The notes under the pieces were generated by a model that was not told the origin of the DNA, did no database searches, and saw only the letters and a program-made list of their open reading frames with translations. Below, in pieces: positions 13,663 to 21,791 of a DNA stretch of 28,496 nucleotides. Numbering within the stretch: the stretch's first letter is position 1; every line of letters begins with the position of its first letter. Position numbers and translations under genes: made by a program. This DNA comes from a virus, in IMG/VR virus record IMGVR_UViG_3300025101_000128, positions 1-28,496 of that record; one strand, given 5' to 3'.

Positions 13663-15023
13663 GCCGCCTCCTGTGCATATAGTTTAGTAAGTACGTGTAG
13701 TAAGTTTTCCATCTTGCCCAACTTACCGTTAAGCTTTTTGTATACTTCTTTTTCCCAAGTATTACGTGCTGCAATAAGAATTGTTTCAGTCTTTTGCGTT
13801 TGACCAGCTCTGTGAATACGTCTATTGAACTGTTGAAAGTGCTCTGCATTGTATGTAGGACTACACCAAATACAGGTTGTTGCTTTAGTAAGCGTAAGTC
13901 CATGACTTGCAGATTGTGGATGAGCAAATAGAACTTGTATTTGACCTGCTTGAAACCGCTGGACTATACCTGTACGTTTACTAGCAGGTGTTTCACCGTC
14001 AATAACCGCGTATGAAATCTTTTTCTTTTCAGCTATTGTAACCAAAGCATCACGCTCATGTTTCCAGTTGAAAGCTACAATGCTGTGTTTACGAACTGAA
14101 ATTAGATCCATTACCATGTCGTGACGCTGCTCGTGAAAGTATTGTACGTTACCTTCTTCATCGTATACTCCGCCAGAAACAAGTTGTAATAGCTTTTTGA
14201 CTCTAGCTCCTGCGTGTACTGCATTAATAGTGCCCATTTTTGTGTACAACACAGAAGACTCTTGCAGCGTTTTGTACATTTTATACACTGCAGGGGACAA
14301 ATCTGTGTATAAAGTGCGTACAATATTTTTAGGAAGATCTATACAATCCTCCAGGGCATGTCGAATTGTAATGTCGCTTAGCATCTGTGCAACCGTCTCT
14401 TCTATACCTGGTTTGTCTATCCACTCATTAGCAAAACCATTAAAACGAGAAGTGCATACTTGATTCCTAAATGAGTAAAAACGATTACCTAAACGTTTGC
14501 CGTCATCAACGCAAAGTGCTGGGTGCCATAAGTCTAATATAGTATTGCTGTTAGGGGTACCAGACATAAATATTCTGCGATCAAAGTTATCGACTAGAGT
14601 TTTAAGATTTTTAGATCGCTTTGAATCTTTATTTTTAAACGCTGTAAACTCATCTACAACTAAGGTGTCAAACCTTTCAAGAACTTCAGGGTTTTTAACT
14701 AGGTAAGTAACAGCTTCAAAATTAGTTACAACCATGTCAAAAGTTTTGTCTTCAAATACTTTTTTACGGTTTTTAGCATAAGCAATACCGCAGTTTATAG
14801 TGGGTTGAAACTTTTTTATGTCATCTAACCAAGCTGCTTCTAGTATTGATAAAGGAGCCAGAACTAAAGTAGTGCAGTTTAGTAGAACATGGGCATCTAA
14901 TACAGAACGAGTTTTACCCGTGCCTGGATCAGATGTAATGAAACATCTAGGGTGATCGGTAATAAAAGTAGTGGTGTCAGTTTGGTGTGCGTAGGGAGGT
15001 GGAACGGAAGTATTTATACTCAT
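13659..15023 (-). CDS. SNF2-like superfamily 2 DNA helicase/translocase
   Basis: This 454-residue enzyme shows the SF2 motifs in order: Walker A S-D-P-G-T-G-K-T (31-38), motif II V-V-D-E-F (D124, E125; DEF instead of DEAH), motif III M-S-G-T-P (153-157), and in the second RecA lobe a motif VI Q-F-N-R-R-I-H-R-A-G-Q (from about 398). The start P-P-P-Y-A-H-Q is the usual Q-type motif of phage SNF2-like helicases. It hydrolyses ATP to move on duplex DNA and probably helps replication, recombination or repair with the Cas4-like nuclease encoded just upstream. The ATG is followed by an intact frame and no accessory domains are present. Confidence 0.88.
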   Translation of the reverse strand: MSINTSVPPPYAHQTDTTTFITDHPRCFITSDPGTGKTRSVLDAHVLLNCTTLVLAPLSILEAAWLDDIKKFQPTINCGIAYAKNRKKVFEDKTFDMVVTNFEAVTYLVKNPEVLERFDTLVVDEFTAFKNKDSKRSKNLKTLVDNFDRRIFMSGTPNSNTILDLWHPALCVDDGKRLGNRFYSFRNQVCTSRFNGFANEWIDKPGIEETVAQMLSDITIRHALEDCIDLPKNIVRTLYTDLSPAVYKMYKTLQESSVLYTKMGTINAVHAGARVKKLLQLVSGGVYDEEGNVQYFHEQRHDMVMDLISVRKHSIVAFNWKHERDALVTIAEKKKISYAVIDGETPASKRTGIVQRFQAGQIQVLFAHPQSASHGLTLTKATTCIWCSPTYNAEHFQQFNRRIHRAGQTQKTETILIAARNTWEKEVYKKLNGKLGKMENLLHVLTKLYAQEAA

Positions 15024-15082
15024 ATATTTGTATCCTGTATTTATTATTTGTAACTGTATTTGTATTTAGCATTCTATTATAA

Positions 15083-15838
15083 CTATTCTATACCGTGTTG
15101 GCAAACTGGATATTCTCCCTTACCATAAGAACACCATCTGCAATTTGTTTTAGATGGATTAGGTAGAAACTCAGTTGCTGTTGTCATAGTTACAGCTCGT
15201 TGGTGTAACGTAGGCATGAATATCATTGCTTCATCTCGAGTGTAAGCTTGCCTAGTAACTTCTCCATGATCTAGATACCATAGCTCTGTTTGAGCATGTT
15301 GTAGTTCAGGGAACTTAAAAAAACTACCAATGGCATAAGTCAGTGCTTGTTGTGAATGGCTTATCTCATTACCAAACATTTTACCTGTTTTGTAATCAAT
15401 AACACGAGCTGAAGTTTCTGTTTCATGTACAATTGCATCTAACTTTATACGACCCCAGGTTTCAGGTGTTAACCAACCACAAGGCTGCCAGTCAATTGTA
15501 AAACCCCATTCACCTTCAAGTTCTACAGTACCTGACTGGTATAGTTCTTTTAACTTTTCAAATTCAGATTTAAACTTATTAAGTTCAATAGGAAATTCAT
15601 CTAGTTTACCACTTACATAGTCTTCAGCTTTTTGATGTATTTCACTACCGCGTTTAGCAGCAGGACCATAATCTTCTTGTATACGTCTGACTTTAGCTAT
15701 GTAGCTACGATAAGCACAAGTTTCAAATGTTTTTAGGGTCGAGTGAGACCAAGCTGGGATAAGTCCTAGCTCCTCTGGAGTCTCAGGCTCGATTACACTA
15801 TCGAGATCTGGACGCTTGTCTTGTACAAGCTTTACCAT
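15083..15838 (-). CDS. Cas4/RecB-like PD-(D/E)XK exonuclease with Cys cluster
   Basis: This is a 251-residue protein. S-x-S-T-L-K-T-F-E-T-C (Cys41), K-R-G-S-E-I-H (His68), I-K-L-D-A-I-V (Asp134) and V-I-D-Y-K-T-G-K (Asp148, Lys150) give the RecB/Cas4 nuclease motifs H...D...D-x-K. The C-terminal C-x-x-C and a final Cys (233, 236, 246) with Cys41 form the four cysteines that bind a [4Fe-4S] cluster in AddB and Cas4 relatives. Such proteins resect DNA ends for recombination-dependent replication. The gene starts four bases after the primase-helicase stop codon. Confidence 0.87.
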   Translation of the reverse strand: MVKLVQDKRPDLDSVIEPETPEELGLIPAWSHSTLKTFETCAYRSYIAKVRRIQEDYGPAAKRGSEIHQKAEDYVSGKLDEFPIELNKFKSEFEKLKELYQSGTVELEGEWGFTIDWQPCGWLTPETWGRIKLDAIVHETETSARVIDYKTGKMFGNEISHSQQALTYAIGSFFKFPELQHAQTELWYLDHGEVTRQAYTRDEAMIFMPTLHQRAVTMTTATEFLPNPSKTNCRWCSYGKGEYPVCQHGIE

Positions 15839-15841
15839 AAT

Positions 15842-18328
15842 TTACTTATTAGCAGTATTCCTGTTTATAAGTTCCATATCTTTAGCATCAAAATGTTCTT
15901 CAGCTAATGACTCTTGTAGTTCTTTACTTAAAACCCAAGTTAGTAACACACCTCTAGGGGCCGATCTATGTTCACCTTCACCCATTCTTTTACGAGTAGT
16001 AGTTATACTTAGTCGACTCATGGCTTTAGTAAAATCTCTTACAGATAATGTTTTTCTGTTATCTGTAAGTACATCATACACTAATTTAAGATGCTGCATA
16101 GGGATAATAAGTTCTACGCCTATAGAAGCCACCCAGTTCTTTACATAACGCTGTGCTGTACTTATTCCCCCAGCATCAAAGGTGTTTGTAAGCGGTATAT
16201 CTAAAATCTCTACAAAATACTCTAAGTTGTTTTGTTTGATTGCATTAGCAAACTCTTCAAGGACTGACATACTAACAAGCTTCATGTCTTTCTTAGCATC
16301 ATTCTCTAACGCAGTGTGAGCCATACGTTCGTCTACTTTGAAGTTTCTGAGTAATCCTGAAAAAGCAAACAGTTCTAACTCCAGCTCAGGTAGCTTTGTA
16401 AGCAAATTAGGTAGTGCTTTCTCTAACTTACGTTCTTGTCGGGGAGCCACGTTGTAACGCCTATCGCCGTCTTCTATTTTAACTGCATCAGCTCGGTTAG
16501 TAAGAAATATAAAGTTACAATAACTAGGAAGTTCTACCTGGTTTGTGCGCATAGCACGGACCGTAAGTGTTGGTTCTGTAATCTGATGTTTAAGTTTGTC
16601 TGCCATACGACCTATGTTACCAGAGTCACCCATTCTAAATTCGTCTACAACTAAGAAGAGGGCCGTACGCATGTATAAGTTGTATTGTTCTTCTATATTT
16701 TCTAAAGAACGCATTGGAGCTTGGGCTTCTCCAAACAATTGTTTGAGTATTCTGTGTACAAACAAACCTTTACCAGTCCCAGGAACACCTGTAAAAATCC
16801 ATGCAGTCATAGTTTTACGTTTGTTTTGGTATATATAAGCAAGCCAATTAATAAAATGTTCTATTTCTGTTTGACCATTACCCAAAATATGTTTAATAAG
16901 ACTATAGGTATTTGGTATGTACTTAACAAAGTTAGCTGCTTCTCCGTATTCAGTTTCAGGCATCTTTAAATCAGGTTGTAAAAGATATTTAGTTTTCCTA
17001 AATAAGTTTACAAAATACGGCGACTGATCTAAATTGATACCCACACTTGAAGATGGGTCAAAGACTACCTGTGCATCAGGTACAAAGTCAGGCATAGGGC
17101 GGTTATGAGTACGCATAAACCCTTCTAAGGACCCTTTTTGTGTAGGTGTAAGTGGAAACTCGTCAGTAAACTGTTCTTTGTTTGTGTCAAATACACCGTT
17201 ATAGAAAGTATCTGTATAAAAGTCTCTTAGTACTATTGGTCTGACTTCTTTTCCGCCGTCCATTTGTTTTGCAAAGATCTCGAAGATGCTTTTGTAAAAG
17301 TCTGGATCTGCTTTTTGTATTTCAAATACAGGCTCACCTTTAAAATTGTACATATAGTGAGGGTTGGTAAGAATAAAATAGTAGGCACCGCTGTCTCCTC
17401 CGTTTATATTACAGTTAACATAAGGTTCACTCACCCTACAAATCTCTATAGTCATTCTGTCAGGGTTTTGCAAAACTTCTTGAGATTCGCCTCCGATGTT
17501 TACAGTAGTAACACGTTCGCGTTTCTTAGTAAGTCCTGCTTTTTTACGTAAACCATCTTTAATTTGTATTCCAACGCTATGAACTTTCTCTGGGTTAACA
17601 TCCTTTAACAAAGGATCTATATCCACGGTCGGTTCACCACGAGTAATACATACAAACCTTTCACCAGCTATAGGGTCTTGTGCACCATCTACAAATTTAG
17701 GTGGTGCAATATAAATAAGCTTTGAGTTATCCGCTAAGCTAACATCTAGTGGATAAGCTATACTTTGGCCATTAGCTGAAAGTTTAAGTTGGTTAGCTAA
17801 AAAATCTATTTCGTAATTTAAAACTTTAAACCACTCTTTTAGTACTTTTGGATGTACTGAATGTTTTAGTATAAAAAACAAGTGCATTGATACTTTGTTA
17901 CCTTTTAAGCCCAGGGACGCAGATGCTTGTGCAATGTAACTTACGTCCTGAAACTCTGGAGGCATATATGTAACAAACTGTTCAGCAATAGTTTGTATAT
18001 CAAAAGTATTTAGAGTTGATTTAGAAGATGCTATTGGAAACTCAACTCCGTCTAGATCTAGAACAAGTAAGTCTGTCTTAGCTACACGGTCCGTCATCAT
18101 AGCTCTAGATTCGTTTTTTAGTTTTTTCTTTAGTAATCCTTTATGTAAAGCTGCTCCTGACTTTGCATACTTAATTAAATAATCATAAAGTTTTGTAAAC
18201 CCTTCGTGGGTTTTATCTAGCTTGTGATGATGAGAAGTAAAATTCTTAGCTAGTGGATATGGTTTTTTTGAAGTTAACGATATCTCTTTGATAAGGTGTT
18301 GTTTTGCTTTAAGAAAGACAACTTCCAT
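15842..18328 (-). CDS. PrimPol (AEP primase) - SF3 helicase fusion
   Basis: The product is 828 residues. The N-terminal domain holds AEP primase motifs: L-L-V-L-D-L-D-G (Asp91, Asp93), V-S-M-H (His149) and Y-P-L-D (Asp195). The C-terminal domain is a superfamily 3 helicase with Walker A T-G-V-P-G-T-G-K-G (513-521), Walker B F-L-V-V-D-E-F (Asp562, Glu563), motif C F-I-F-L-T-N (Asn611) and a D-G-D-R-R arginine site. It should lay down primers and unwind DNA at the fork for the neighbouring family A polymerase, as primase-helicase fusions do in many podoviruses and P4-like elements. The middle (about 230-440) may contain a linker such as the PriCT region. It begins 12 bases after the CsrA stop codon. 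Confidence 0.88.
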   Translation of the reverse strand: MEVVFLKAKQHLIKEISLTSKKPYPLAKNFTSHHHKLDKTHEGFTKLYDYLIKYAKSGAALHKGLLKKKLKNESRAMMTDRVAKTDLLVLDLDGVEFPIASSKSTLNTFDIQTIAEQFVTYMPPEFQDVSYIAQASASLGLKGNKVSMHLFFILKHSVHPKVLKEWFKVLNYEIDFLANQLKLSANGQSIAYPLDVSLADNSKLIYIAPPKFVDGAQDPIAGERFVCITRGEPTVDIDPLLKDVNPEKVHSVGIQIKDGLRKKAGLTKKRERVTTVNIGGESQEVLQNPDRMTIEICRVSEPYVNCNINGGDSGAYYFILTNPHYMYNFKGEPVFEIQKADPDFYKSIFEIFAKQMDGGKEVRPIVLRDFYTDTFYNGVFDTNKEQFTDEFPLTPTQKGSLEGFMRTHNRPMPDFVPDAQVVFDPSSSVGINLDQSPYFVNLFRKTKYLLQPDLKMPETEYGEAANFVKYIPNTYSLIKHILGNGQTEIEHFINWLAYIYQNKRKTMTAWIFTGVPGTGKGLFVHRILKQLFGEAQAPMRSLENIEEQYNLYMRTALFLVVDEFRMGDSGNIGRMADKLKHQITEPTLTVRAMRTNQVELPSYCNFIFLTNRADAVKIEDGDRRYNVAPRQERKLEKALPNLLTKLPELELELFAFSGLLRNFKVDERMAHTALENDAKKDMKLVSMSVLEEFANAIKQNNLEYFVEILDIPLTNTFDAGGISTAQRYVKNWVASIGVELIIPMQHLKLVYDVLTDNRKTLSVRDFTKAMSRLSITTTRKRMGEGEHRSAPRGVLLTWVLSKELQESLAEEHFDAKDMELINRNTANK

Positions 18329-18340
18329 ACATATTCTCCT

Positions 18341-18526
18341 TTATTGTCTCTTGTCATATATTTCCTTACGGTCTATTTTTAAGTCGACATCAGCTTCAAA
18401 AGCGAGTCTGACTTGTTTGTTCCCTAGTGAAGTTACTATGAGTTTACACAAGACCTCATCTGGCTGGTCTTCTTTGTAAAGAACAATAGATTCACCCAAC
18501 CGTCTTGTTAGTATTAGGTTACTCAT
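18341..18526 (-). CDS. csrA: CsrA-family RNA-binding regulator
   Basis: This 61-residue protein is the same length as E. coli CsrA. The start N-L-I-L-T-R-R-L-G-E-S-I matches CsrA L-I-L-T-R-R-V-G-E, the middle G-N-K-Q-V-R-L-A-F matches G-N-Q-V-R-I-G-V, and the end I-D-R-K-E-I-Y-D matches V-H-R-E-E-I-Y-Q. The Leu4-Arg6/7 and HRE-equivalent Arg that contact GGA in RNA are kept. A short insertion (E-D-Q-P-D-E) lengthens the first loop. CsrA dimers bind GGA in hairpin loops at ribosome sites and repress or stabilise messages. It overlaps the polymerase stop codon as TAATG, so it is made early and could redirect host translation or tune phage genes. Confidence 0.93.
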   Translation of the reverse strand: MSNLILTRRLGESIVLYKEDQPDEVLCKLIVTSLGNKQVRLAFEADVDLKIDRKEIYDKRQ

Positions 18527-20346
18527 TATTTATCATATACTTTACTGTAACCGCCTTCAGCATCTAAGGGCAAATCCTTGCACCACGAAGGGGGTGTTTT
18601 CATTATAGCTATAATTTTATCCAATGTCTCGTTTGGATTTGTCATAGGACCTATACATATAATTTCATCGTGCACTGTAAGTACAACATCTACTTCAGGC
18701 ATTGTATTATTGATTGTAAGTAATTGATCTGTAATGACAATACGCGATAATGCTTGTATAACATTTTCACATACACGTGGTCCATGAGTCCGTATTGGCG
18801 GTCGATTTATCTTTTGAGTGTATAAGAAATCACCGTAACTGTATGTCAAATGAGGATATTTTAAGAACATACCATTCGGCAGCTCGAGGGCGTTGTTTGA
18901 AACTATAATGGGCCCAAATACATTACCGTGTTGTGCTCGATCCATCATTCCATACAAAAACTGTTTACACACATTCCATAGGCTGGGAATGTTTGGGTAC
19001 ATAGTACGATAAGCAGTTACAATAGAAAGTGCAGTTTCTTCTGTAACATCTACTGCAATAGCTCCATTCTGAAGTGTATCTTTGTAACGGTCTTTACCCA
19101 TACCGTAACCAAGCCCTAAGATAGCGGTTTTACCTACATATCTTTCAAGCTTGTCATTTTTAGTAATAGGACGATTGTATATCTCAGAAGCAAATTCAGA
19201 GTACACATCCCTACCAGCAGCAAACGACTTGAGCAGACTTTGTTCATTTGCAAGCCAAGCAAGCATACGAGCTTCTATGTTAGATAAGTCAGCTACATAA
19301 AGCAGTTTACCATCTGGAGCTTGTAGTGCAGTGCGAAGCTTTGAACCCCTGGGAAGGTTTTGTAAGTTAATCTTTTCTGAGCCACCAAATCTACCAGTAT
19401 GGGCCGCATAGTAACGTAACGGAACTGAAAAAGTACCGTCTTTGTTAACTGAAGTTAGAAAACGTTCAGCACGTGTTTCTTCTATGCGTGACTTTACAGC
19501 TTCCCTGGCAGCCCATACATGGTTGTACTGAGGGTACATGTCCATCATTTGTGTGTAACCTGCATCTGATTTACTGAATGCTGGAATCATTTCACCCGTG
19601 CGGGGGGACTTCTTTGTAGGTACAGTGATGCCAAGAGACTCAATATGTGCTGCAAACTTAGGTTGTGAAGCCAGTGTTTCTCTGTCTGTACCGCTGTCCG
19701 CAATCTTTTGTGCGGTTTCAGAAGCTATTTGTTCTTTGTGGTCTATCAAGAGTTGGCGGTTGAGTACTAGTTTAGGTTCTACAAACATGCGGACCGTTAG
19801 ATCAATAAGGTCAAGTTCGCTTTTAGGGAAATTCTGAATCATCTTGTGAAAGATTGCACAAGTCAGATCGACATCCTGTATACAATATCCAGCTATTACA
19901 CTCTCTAATTCAGGATCTAAGTCACGTACACCTTTAGCATTGACTAATTCATCACCTTTACGCATAGTTTTGTCGTCTGGATATAAACGTTCGCATACAC
20001 TTTTCAGTGCTGCAGATTGGTTTGGAAACAATCCACGGCTCATTGCAGCAGTGTCACAATAGTATTTAGGTTTTACACCATGAACTTGCGTCATAATATA
20101 AGCGTCAAATAAAGTGTTGTGACATACAAGTGTAGTCTCATCCCAGGGTATCTGTTCAAACATAGTAGGTATGTCTTCGCCTGAGATCCACTCTGTGGGT
20201 TCGTCATTCCACTTGACACCAACACCCCAGACGTGAAAGTCTTCGCTATTGACATATGCTGCAGTAGACATTTTAGTAAGAGAATAGCCCACATCGTAAA
20301 ATGTTTCGTAATCTAAAACTAAAGTATTTTTATGTAGCTTAGTCAT
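18526..20346 (-). CDS. Family A DNA polymerase with 3'-5' exonuclease
   Basis: This 606-residue replicative polymerase lacks a 5'-3' exonuclease. The proofreading domain has Exo I L-D-Y-E-T-F (Asp12, Glu14), Exo II C-H-N-x-x-F-D (75-81) and Exo III Y-C-I-Q-D (Tyr154, Asp158). The polymerase domain has motif A V-A-D-L-S-N-I-E-A-R (Asp353), motif B R-Y-V-G-K-T-A-I-L-G-L-G-Y-G (402-415) and motif C V-H-D-E (559-561). The motif B residue equivalent to E. coli Phe762 is Leu410. No DnaJ or other insert is present, unlike the polymerases of HMO-2011-type phages. It is coupled to the small upstream gene by ATGA and to csrA by TAATG. Confidence 0.96.
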   Translation of the reverse strand: MTKLHKNTLVLDYETFYDVGYSLTKMSTAAYVNSEDFHVWGVGVKWNDEPTEWISGEDIPTMFEQIPWDETTLVCHNTLFDAYIMTQVHGVKPKYYCDTAAMSRGLFPNQSAALKSVCERLYPDDKTMRKGDELVNAKGVRDLDPELESVIAGYCIQDVDLTCAIFHKMIQNFPKSELDLIDLTVRMFVEPKLVLNRQLLIDHKEQIASETAQKIADSGTDRETLASQPKFAAHIESLGITVPTKKSPRTGEMIPAFSKSDAGYTQMMDMYPQYNHVWAAREAVKSRIEETRAERFLTSVNKDGTFSVPLRYYAAHTGRFGGSEKINLQNLPRGSKLRTALQAPDGKLLYVADLSNIEARMLAWLANEQSLLKSFAAGRDVYSEFASEIYNRPITKNDKLERYVGKTAILGLGYGMGKDRYKDTLQNGAIAVDVTEETALSIVTAYRTMYPNIPSLWNVCKQFLYGMMDRAQHGNVFGPIIVSNNALELPNGMFLKYPHLTYSYGDFLYTQKINRPPIRTHGPRVCENVIQALSRIVITDQLLTINNTMPEVDVVLTVHDEIICIGPMTNPNETLDKIIAIMKTPPSWCKDLPLDAEGGYSKVYDK

Positions 20347-20540
20347 GGTTGTTCCTTTCTTAGTTTTACCCAGTGGGCATAGTCACCCTTCTTAGCTCGC
20401 TCCCAACCGATTTGCTTACTATGAATCATGTTGAAGGCAGTGGAAAGTGGCACGTATTTGAATTGTATATAATTTACATCTTCGTCTAGATACGAATATG
20501 GGCGTTTTGTGTTACGTTTAACGTAAACATATGTGGCCAT
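20343..20540 (-). CDS. Small protein at head of replication operon (65 aa)
   Basis: The product is 65 residues and starts at ATG 20540 behind AAGGAG. It is basic and aromatic (Y-V-Y-V-K-R-N-T-K-R-P-Y-S-Y near the start; I-G-W-E-R-A-K-K-G-D-Y-A-H-W near the end), with no membrane segment or familiar motif. It is the first gene of the - strand replication operon and overlaps the polymerase start as ATGA, so polymerase translation is coupled to it. It could be a polymerase accessory or a host-takeover peptide. Confidence 0.6.
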   Translation of the reverse strand: MATYVYVKRNTKRPYSYLDEDVNYIQFKYVPLSTAFNMIHSKQIGWERAKKGDYAHWVKLRKEQP

Positions 20541-20559
20541 AAATACTCCTTATTTAGGC

Positions 20560-20587
20560 TTGACATTTTCTGAAAACAGCTTATGTT
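20560..20587 (+). promoter_or_regulatory. Sigma70-like promoter for the isolated + strand gene
   Basis: A perfect -35 TTGACA (20560-20565) is followed after 16 bases by TATGTT (20582-20587, four of six matches to TATAAT). It lies in the 91-base divergent gap between the replication operon and the + strand gene, with AGAGG just before that gene's ATG. The arrangement allows recognition by host RNA polymerase without a phage polymerase. Confidence 0.6.
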
Positions 20588-20631
20588 GAAACTAGAGTAA
20601 CATAATTTTAATTAACAGAGGTAAATAAAAA

Positions 20632-21108
20632 ATGGCTACAATAGCAACTCTACACAAAAGTGGTAATGTTGATGGTAATTCAGCTTACAAACAGTTTCCT
20701 TCGGGTGGCTTATTCGTGCGTAAAGCAACAATCGCAACTAGTACATTGGCTCTTAATGATGTAATTCAAGCGTTAGATGTATTTGCAGGTGAAGAACTAC
20801 ATGCAGTAAGAATCAAATCTACTGATATTGATACAAACGGTTCTCCAGCGGTTGTACTTGACGTAGGTTATGGTAACAGTACTTCTGCTACGGCTGCTAC
20901 ATCAGACGATATCATTGATGGTTCAACTATTGGACAGGCTGGCGGCTCTTCAGTTGCTAGTGTTTGGAGCTCCGATGATGATGCTGGCACAGCATTCGCA
21001 GAAGGTCCTCTAGCGTTTTCAGCTGATGACACAATTGATATTCATGTACAAGTTGCTCCTGCTACAAGTGCAGCTGGAACAATAACAATATATGGATACT
21101 TCAGCTAA
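20632..21108 (+). CDS. Small virion-type protein (158 aa), own transcription unit
   Basis: The product is 158 residues, low in Lys/Arg and rich in Ala, Ser, Thr, Gly and Asp. It has beta-type stretches (F-V-R-K-A-T-I-A-T-S-T-L and D-T-I-D-I-H-V-Q-V-A) and ends in I-T-I-Y-G-Y-F-S. This composition and length are typical of phage capsid-decoration or capsid-associated structural proteins. It has no signal peptide or membrane helix. It is the only + strand gene in the right half, and sits between its own TTGACA promoter and a near-perfect terminator, so it is probably made in large amount. The gene's isolation from the late block suggests a separately acquired 'moron' or an early-made structural protein. 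The exact function is not determined. Confidence 0.65.
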   Translation: MATIATLHKSGNVDGNSAYKQFPSGGLFVRKATIATSTLALNDVIQALDVFAGEELHAVRIKSTDIDTNGSPAVVLDVGYGNSTSATAATSDDIIDGSTIGQAGGSSVASVWSSDDDAGTAFAEGPLAFSADDTIDIHVQVAPATSAAGTITIYGYFS

Positions 21109-21160
21109 AGGTGTTCCCCCCCAAAATTTAGTTTAATCTCCTTTACTAAACAATGGGATG

Positions 21161-21189
21161 AAAGGCGGCTGAGAAGTCGCCTTTTTTTA
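21161..21189 (+). terminator. Intrinsic terminator after the isolated + strand gene
   Basis: AAAGGCGGCT pairs with AGTCGCCTTT (with one G-U) around a GAGA tetraloop and is followed by a T run, 53 bases after the stop codon of the 158-residue gene. This is a textbook rho-independent terminator. Confidence 0.92.
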
Positions 21190-21197
21190 TACAAAGC

Positions 21198-21289
21198 TAA
21201 GACAGTCGTGTATCAGGAGGGCAGTAGGCTGCATGGTTCAAACTGCTTTTGAGAATCTCTAGCCTCTTCGGTCGTAACTGACTGTCTTA
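21198..21289. ncRNA. Candidate structured RNA closed by a 10-bp stem
   Basis: TAAGACAGTC (21198-21207) is exactly complementary to GACTGTCTTA (21280-21289), enclosing 72 bases. Inside are possible smaller stems: GCAG/CTGC with a TAGG loop (21221-21232), AGGCT/AGCCT, and GAGG/CCTC. The last two compete with each other. No open frame covers it. It does not fold as a tRNA, although GGTTCAAAC resembles a T loop. The strand is undetermined because the closing stem is perfect both ways. Function unknown; a small RNA or an excision or attachment site are alternatives. Confidence 0.45.
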
Positions 21290-21480
21290 ACGTAAAAAAC
21301 GGGGGAACTATGAACATCAACAGTTGCGATCTGTTCAGATTATTAGATTACACACGCTAACCTGTCATTGCTTCTGGTGTAACCCCCTATCCTGCAAGGA
21401 ATTCAGTAAAGTGCGTTTGGCCACACAAGTGCACTAAGCTTGCGGAAATACGGCATGAATAAACCGCGTGGCTTCTATGT
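21290..21480. other. Non-coding remainder of the 21109-21480 gap
   Basis: No gene is visible here. GGGGG at 21301 and CCCCC near 21384 could close a loose stem containing AACAG/CTGTT and ATCTG/CAGAT pairs, and GCGG/CCGC pair near 21443-21469. A 16-codon frame starts at ATG 21310 but is too short to support. Together with the inverted repeat before it, the gap looks like transcribed structured RNA or a control region rather than degraded coding sequence. Confidence 0.4.
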
Positions 21481-21768
21481 TTAGTCAATCCCATAAAATT
21501 TTCTTGGTCCATCTGGCACTAAGTCCCATTCACTTTTGGGTATTTTCCTACCATTATGGTAATAAATTATTTTAGGTTTGTACTTGATAAACTCATCTGT
21601 AGCTTGCTTGACTGTATTATCGTCATCTAGTAAAAATCTAATATAGTTTTGTACCATATCATCAAGTTGAATACGAGTAAGTAATTTTTTACTCTTAGTG
21701 TTAAGATATTTCTGACCTAAGTTAAGACGTTCTTCGTCAGTTAGTTCTATAGATATATTTGTTTTCAT
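21481..21768 (-). CDS. Small protein with RHH-like N-terminus, possible regulator
   Basis: This 95-residue protein starts behind AAAGGAG. The N-terminus (N-I-S-I-E-L-T-D-E-E-R-L-N-L) has the strand-then-helix form of ribbon-helix-helix DNA-binding proteins, followed by a helix with D-D-M-V-Q-N-Y-I-R-F-L-L. The C-terminal 30 residues (I-I-Y-Y-H-N-G-R-K-I-P-K-S-E-W) form a different, possibly zinc-free beta region. A structured inverted-repeat element lies just before it in the leader, so its expression may be controlled there. RHH membership is a guess from pattern only. It is the last gene of the right-hand - strand block. Confidence 0.5.
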   Translation of the reverse strand: MKTNISIELTDEERLNLGQKYLNTKSKKLLTRIQLDDMVQNYIRFLLDDDNTVKQATDEFIKYKPKIIYYHNGRKIPKSEWDLVPDGPRKFYGID

Positions 21769-21791
21769 TGTATCTCCTTTGCATTACGAAT

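Noticed and set aside
21198-21289. tRNA gene
   Set aside because: GGTTCAAAC looks like a T loop and the closing stem like an acceptor stem, but the five-base T stem does not pair and no anticodon arm fits.
21310-21360. 16-codon leader peptide behind GGGGG
   Set aside because: Too short, in the gap after a terminator, and with no supporting context.
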